A DNA stretch of 64,000 nt from an uncultured Sphingopyxis sp. (GTDB lineage: Bacteria > Pseudomonadota > Alphaproteobacteria > Sphingomonadales > Sphingomonadaceae): assembly GCA_936933955.1 (NCBI GenBank), contig CAKZIN010000093.1:1-64000 (forward strand). The letters are read 5' to 3'. How positions within the stretch are numbered: the first letter of the stretch is position 1; the number at the start of each line of letters is the position of its first letter. Below the pieces are notes generated by a model. That model saw only the letters and a program-made list of their open reading frames with translations. It did not search any database and had not been told where the DNA came from. Shown here piece after piece: positions 61,489 through 64,000 of this stretch. Position numbers and translations under genes: made by a program.

Positions 61489-62073
61489 CTAGAGCGCCAG
61501 CTCCAGCTGCGCGACCGGGGCAAAGCCGCGGCGGTGAAGGGGGCACGGGCCATGCGCACGCAGCGCGACAAGGTGATCGGGCGTGCCATAGCCCTTGTGG
61601 CGGGAAAAGCCGTAGGCAGGGAACTCAGCGCACGCCGCCTCCATCAACCGGTCGCGGTGCTGCTTGGCGATGATCGACGCCGCGCCGATAGAGGCATCGC
61701 GCGCATCGCCACCGACCAGCGGCACCGCGCGCCAACGCCACTCGGCGCGCCGCCCGGCGGGGGTGAGGTTGCCATCGACGCGCACCTCCTCGGGTTCCGC
61801 CCCCGCCGCTTCGCACAGGGAGAGCACCGCCCGGGTCATCGCCAGCATGGTCGCACCGAAGATGTTGAGAGCGTCGATCTCCTCGACGCTGGCGATGCCC
61901 ACGCCCACGGTGCAACGCCGCAGGATCGCCGCCTCCGCCTTGGCGCGAGCGGCGGCGTTGAGCGCCTTCGAATCGCCGATCCCCGGCGGCCGCGGCTTGC
62001 ACAGCGCCACCGCCGCCGCGACCACCGGCCCCGCCAACGGCCCCCGCCCGGCTTCGTCCACGCCGACGATCAT
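61489..62073 (-). CDS. rnhB: ribonuclease HII
   Basis: Endonuclease removing ribonucleotides and RNA-DNA hybrids from the genome. The 194-aa protein has the catalytic DEAGRGPLAGP motif (D and E), GIGDSKAL, the metal aspartate in VRVDGNLTP, and DASIGAASIIAKQHRDRLM. Its C-terminal YGFSRHKGYGTPDH is typical. ATG 62073 is selected because it overlaps the stop of the upstream gene (ATGA); a longer upstream frame is not supported. Confidence 0.95.
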   Translation of the reverse strand: MIVGVDEAGRGPLAGPVVAAAVALCKPRPPGIGDSKALNAAARAKAEAAILRRCTVGVGIASVEEIDALNIFGATMLAMTRAVLSLCEAAGAEPEEVRVDGNLTPAGRRAEWRWRAVPLVGGDARDASIGAASIIAKQHRDRLMEAACAEFPAYGFSRHKGYGTPDHLVALRAHGPCPLHRRGFAPVAQLELAL

Positions 62074-62363
62074 CGGACCCACATGTCGATCTGCTGGTCG
62101 AGCACGCGCTCCTTGTGCTCCACTGCGATCGCGTCGATCATGCGGCGGTAGAGATCGGGGTCGGCTCGCATCGCTGAACTTGCCTGACGGGTGGCGAGGT
62201 CGGGCCAGCGCGCGATCGCGACAACACTTCCGTCTGCGCTTTTGAAAAGCGAGGAACCCAACGACCCTTGCCGCTTCAGATGCTCGGTCACCGCGGTCCA
62301 CGCCTCTACGAACTGCTCCTCCCGTCCGGGCACGAGCGTCCAGCGATAGTAGATCGCGATCAC
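62070..62363 (-). CDS. antibiotic biosynthesis monooxygenase-like (ABM/DABB fold) protein
   Basis: A 97-aa dimeric alpha-beta barrel protein of the ABM superfamily: a starting strand YYRWTLVPGREEQFVEAWTAV, a middle strand GSLGSSLFKSADGSVVAIARW and a C-terminal helix-strand. ABM proteins include small cofactor-less oxygenases and heme-degrading enzymes, but many have no known activity; none can be assigned here. Coupled to rnhB by ATGA. Confidence 0.8.
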   Translation of the reverse strand: MIAIYYRWTLVPGREEQFVEAWTAVTEHLKRQGSLGSSLFKSADGSVVAIARWPDLATRQASSAMRADPDLYRRMIDAIAVEHKERVLDQQIDMWVR

Positions 62364-62406
62364 GCCTTAGCTCCCTCCCCGACGAGGAAAGGACCGGGAG
62401 AGGCGA

Positions 62407-63552
62407 TCATTCCACCCTCCATGGCGGGAAGCGGCGGTATTCGCCGGCTTGGTAGAGGCACAGCGCATTGCCCGCGGGGTCGGTCAGGCGGGCTTCGCGC
62501 CAGCCCCAATCCTCGTCGCGGGGTTGCTGGTCGAAAGCGACGCCTTTGCGCGAGAGATACGCCACCCACGCATCGAGTGCACCGCTTTCGAGGTAGTTGA
62601 CCGCCCCGCCCGGCGCGGCATCGCTGTGCTCGACTGACAGCGTGGCGCCGTTAGCGGCCTCGAACCGCGCGTAGTGTTCGGCGGCAACGATCTGCTTCAA
62701 GCCGAGCTTGCGGTAGAAGGCGACGCTCGCCTGCACATCGCGCGCCGGGAGCGTCACCTGATTGAGCGCAGGGCCAGTGAAGATGCCGTCGGCGCGCAGG
62801 TCGGCGTGACCCATCGGCCCCGCGCCCTGCCCCAGCCCCGGTGCTGCGTGAAGCGCCAGACGAACGACGTCGCGCGCACGAGCAACCGCGGGCACCAGCG
62901 CCATGCCCTGCGCGAGGCCCGTCGCAATCGCGCTCGCCAGCGTGCAGCCGGTACCGTGGGTGTGGCGCGTGTCGATGCGTGGCGCCTCCCACACCAGCGG
63001 CTCGGGAGCGTCCACGCCACCGAGGTAAAGCGTGTCGGTGAGGAGCTCGCCATCGTCGTGGCCGCCCTTCTCGATCAGAGCGCATCCGTGCGCCAAAACC
63101 GCCGCCACGCCGCCCAGCGCAGCCAGTTCGGCACGGTTGGGGGTAGTGATGGTCGCCCGGTTCATCAGCGCGCCAAACGCCGCAATGGTCGCCTCATCCG
63201 CGAGCACCGAGCCGCTGGTGGCGACCATGACGGGGTCAAATACCACCGGAACGGCGCGCAAGTCGTCGCGGCAGAGCCTCTCGGCGACTGCCGCGCTCGT
63301 TTCCGCGCTGCCGATCATGCCGATCTTGACCGCATCGACGCCGATGTCGGCGACCACGCTGTCGATCTGCGCGATGACGAAGTCGGTGGGGACGGGATGG
63401 ACGCCCTGCACCCCGAGCGTGTTCTGAGCGGTCAGCGCCGTAACCGCAGTCATCGCATGCGCGCCGAGCAAACTGACGGTCTTGATGTCCGCCTGGATGC
63501 CCGCCCCGCCGCCGGAGTCGGACCCCGCGATGATCAATACCCGCGCCGTCAC
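62407..63552 (-). CDS. thiD: ThiD hydroxymethylpyrimidine kinase fused to a glyoxalase/VOC domain
   Basis: A 381-aa fusion. Residues 1-250 are HMP/HMP-P kinase of thiamine synthesis (LIIAGSDSGGGAGIQADIKT, DPVMVATSGSVLAD, TPNRAELAAL, RHTHGTGCTLASAIATGLAQG). Residues about 258-381 are a VOC/glyoxalase fold (LNQVTLPARDVQASVAFYRKLGL, YLESGALDAWVAYL, LTDPAGNALCLYQ). The VOC partner could bind a small metabolite or protect thiamine intermediates; its function is unknown. The start is GTG 63552, overlapping the DUF1272 stop (GTGA). Confidence 0.9.
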   Translation of the reverse strand: MTARVLIIAGSDSGGGAGIQADIKTVSLLGAHAMTAVTALTAQNTLGVQGVHPVPTDFVIAQIDSVVADIGVDAVKIGMIGSAETSAAVAERLCRDDLRAVPVVFDPVMVATSGSVLADEATIAAFGALMNRATITTPNRAELAALGGVAAVLAHGCALIEKGGHDDGELLTDTLYLGGVDAPEPLVWEAPRIDTRHTHGTGCTLASAIATGLAQGMALVPAVARARDVVRLALHAAPGLGQGAGPMGHADLRADGIFTGPALNQVTLPARDVQASVAFYRKLGLKQIVAAEHYARFEAANGATLSVEHSDAAPGGAVNYLESGALDAWVAYLSRKGVAFDQQPRDEDWGWREARLTDPAGNALCLYQAGEYRRFPPWRVE

Positions 63553-63746
63553 GCTGCCGGCTTCGCCTTTTTCGAGCGCGTCGGGCGATCGACCAGCTCG
63601 CCGCCGCAGTTGGGGCAAACTTCATCCATCGCGTCGGCGCATTCGGCGCAAAAGGTGCACTCGAACGAGCAGATAAATGCGCCGTGGAGGTGCGCAGGGA
63701 GCGGAGTTTCGCAGCGTTCGCACGCAGGCTTCATCGCAAGGCTCAT
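63549..63746 (-). CDS. DUF1272 zinc-ribbon protein
   Basis: A 65-aa protein with conserved cysteine pairs (CERC, CSFECTFCAEC and CPNCGG) of the DUF1272 family, likely binding two zinc ions. Function is unknown. The basic C terminus (RPTRSKKAKPAA) may contact nucleic acid. ATG 63746 overlaps the glmM stop (ATGA); an internal ATG at 63734 is also possible. It is coupled to thiD through GTGA, so the three genes form one transcript. Confidence 0.88.
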   Translation of the reverse strand: MSLAMKPACERCETPLPAHLHGAFICSFECTFCAECADAMDEVCPNCGGELVDRPTRSKKAKPAA

Positions 63747-64000
63747 GCCGCCGCCTGCTCGACCGCCGCGCAGATGCGATCGACGACCTGCGTCACCCGG
63801 TCGGCGTTGTCACCCTCCGCCATCACGCGGATCACGGGTTCGGTGCCCGACGGGCGAATGACGATGCGACCGGCGCCCGCCAGCTCGTGCTCGCCGTCGG
63901 CGATGGCCAGCTTCACCGCCTCCGCGTCGAGAGGCTTGGCGCCCTTGGCGTAGCGGACGTTCTTAAGCAGCTGCGGCACCTTGTCGAACAGGTGGAGGAA
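63743..64000 (-). CDS. glmM: phosphoglucosamine mutase, C-terminal part (5' end beyond window)
   Basis: Only the last 85 residues are visible. They show the C-terminal phosphohexomutase domain, with the phosphate-binding loop IVIRPSGTEPVIRVMAEG and the approach FDKVPQLLKNVRYAKG typical of GlmM. GlmM converts glucosamine-6-phosphate to glucosamine-1-phosphate for UDP-GlcNAc synthesis. Its stop overlaps the DUF1272 start. The missing part lies past 64000. Confidence 0.9.
   Translation of the reverse strand, partial: FLHLFDKVPQLLKNVRYAKGAKPLDAEAVKLAIADGEHELAGAGRIVIRPSGTEPVIRVMAEGDNADRVTQVVDRICAAVEQAAA

Noticed and set aside
1..64000. tRNA, rRNA, CRISPR arrays, insertion sequences, prophage or replication origin
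   Set aside because: No T-loop or A-box patterns, spaced repeats, transposase or integrase motifs were found; coding density leaves little room and neighbours look like ordinary core genome.

Overview
The window looks like one contiguous piece of chromosome from a high-GC alphaproteobacterium, most likely a sphingomonad (Sphingomonas or a close relative). The evidence is a ChpT histidine phosphotransferase, a CcrM-type GANTC methyltransferase, the PhyR-NepR-EcfG general stress response with a PhyP-like degenerate kinase, an aa3-oxidase subunit IV minigene, a three-part PntA/PntB transhydrogenase and large TonB-dependent receptors. Genes are tightly packed, and many neighbours share ATGA/GTGA/TTGA stop-start overlaps. 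I found no tRNA, rRNA, CRISPR array, prophage or insertion sequence, and no gene-free stretch longer than about 300 bases. The longest gaps are about 280 bp in front of ccrM and about 245 bp in the stress-response locus.

Layout. 1-6412 (minus strand): chpT, then the chemotaxis operon cheA-cheW-cheY-cheB-cheR, then an AmpD/AmiD-type amidase cut by the window edge. 6521-9540 (plus): rluD, rpoH, a DUF3147 membrane protein and mtgA, closed by a perfect bidirectional terminator. 9617-15223: a TonB receptor, clpX, clpP, and a second clpP paralogue divergent from the first. 15343-20635 (plus): a GGDEF-EAL protein, then the overlapping series dapF-mtaB-ftsY-yciB. 20632-25799 (minus): an NnrU-type protein and an operon of a peptide transporter plus two exported amidohydrolases, the second of which has lost its metal-binding histidines. 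25971-26949 (plus): a nitroreductase and a short GntR regulator. 26946-33669 (minus): a PEP-CTERM/XrtA-associated block (glycosyltransferase, PrsK, PrsR, TPR protein) with no exosortase in view. 33772-39072 (minus): xth, an ErpA-like A-type carrier, an M23 peptidase, bcp and glnE.

39079-42720 is the general stress response locus: phyR and ecfG on the minus strand, and nepR plus the PhyP-like gene on the plus strand behind a GGAAC-N17-GTT promoter. 42693-47342 holds tgt, a small outer-membrane barrel protein, and a radical SAM/UdgX pair associated with DNA damage. 47460-52504 holds ahcY, yqgE, a Prx5-type peroxiredoxin, AMP nucleosidase and a MipA-like porin. 52528-56858 (minus) is an oxidase subunit IV/transhydrogenase operon with a DUF559 nuclease and a 137-bp palindromic element inserted between its subunit genes. 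57019-64000 carries a degenerate NtrC-like regulator, a host-attachment protein, folP, ccrM (behind a dense GANTC cluster), rnhB, a small monooxygenase, a ThiD-glyoxalase fusion, a DUF1272 protein and the end of glmM.

Two regulatory themes stand out. One is cell-cycle control: chpT next to cheA with a CtrA-like half-site pair, and ccrM behind five GANTC sites. The other is stress signalling, with a split PhyR/EcfG and NepR/PhyP arrangement. Several proteins appear to be pseudo-enzymes (the PhyP-like kinase, the NtrC-like AAA+ regulator and the second amidohydrolase). No single unmistakably novel system is evident. The best candidates are the UdgX/radical SAM pair, the DUF559-palindrome insertion and the degenerate NtrC-like regulator.
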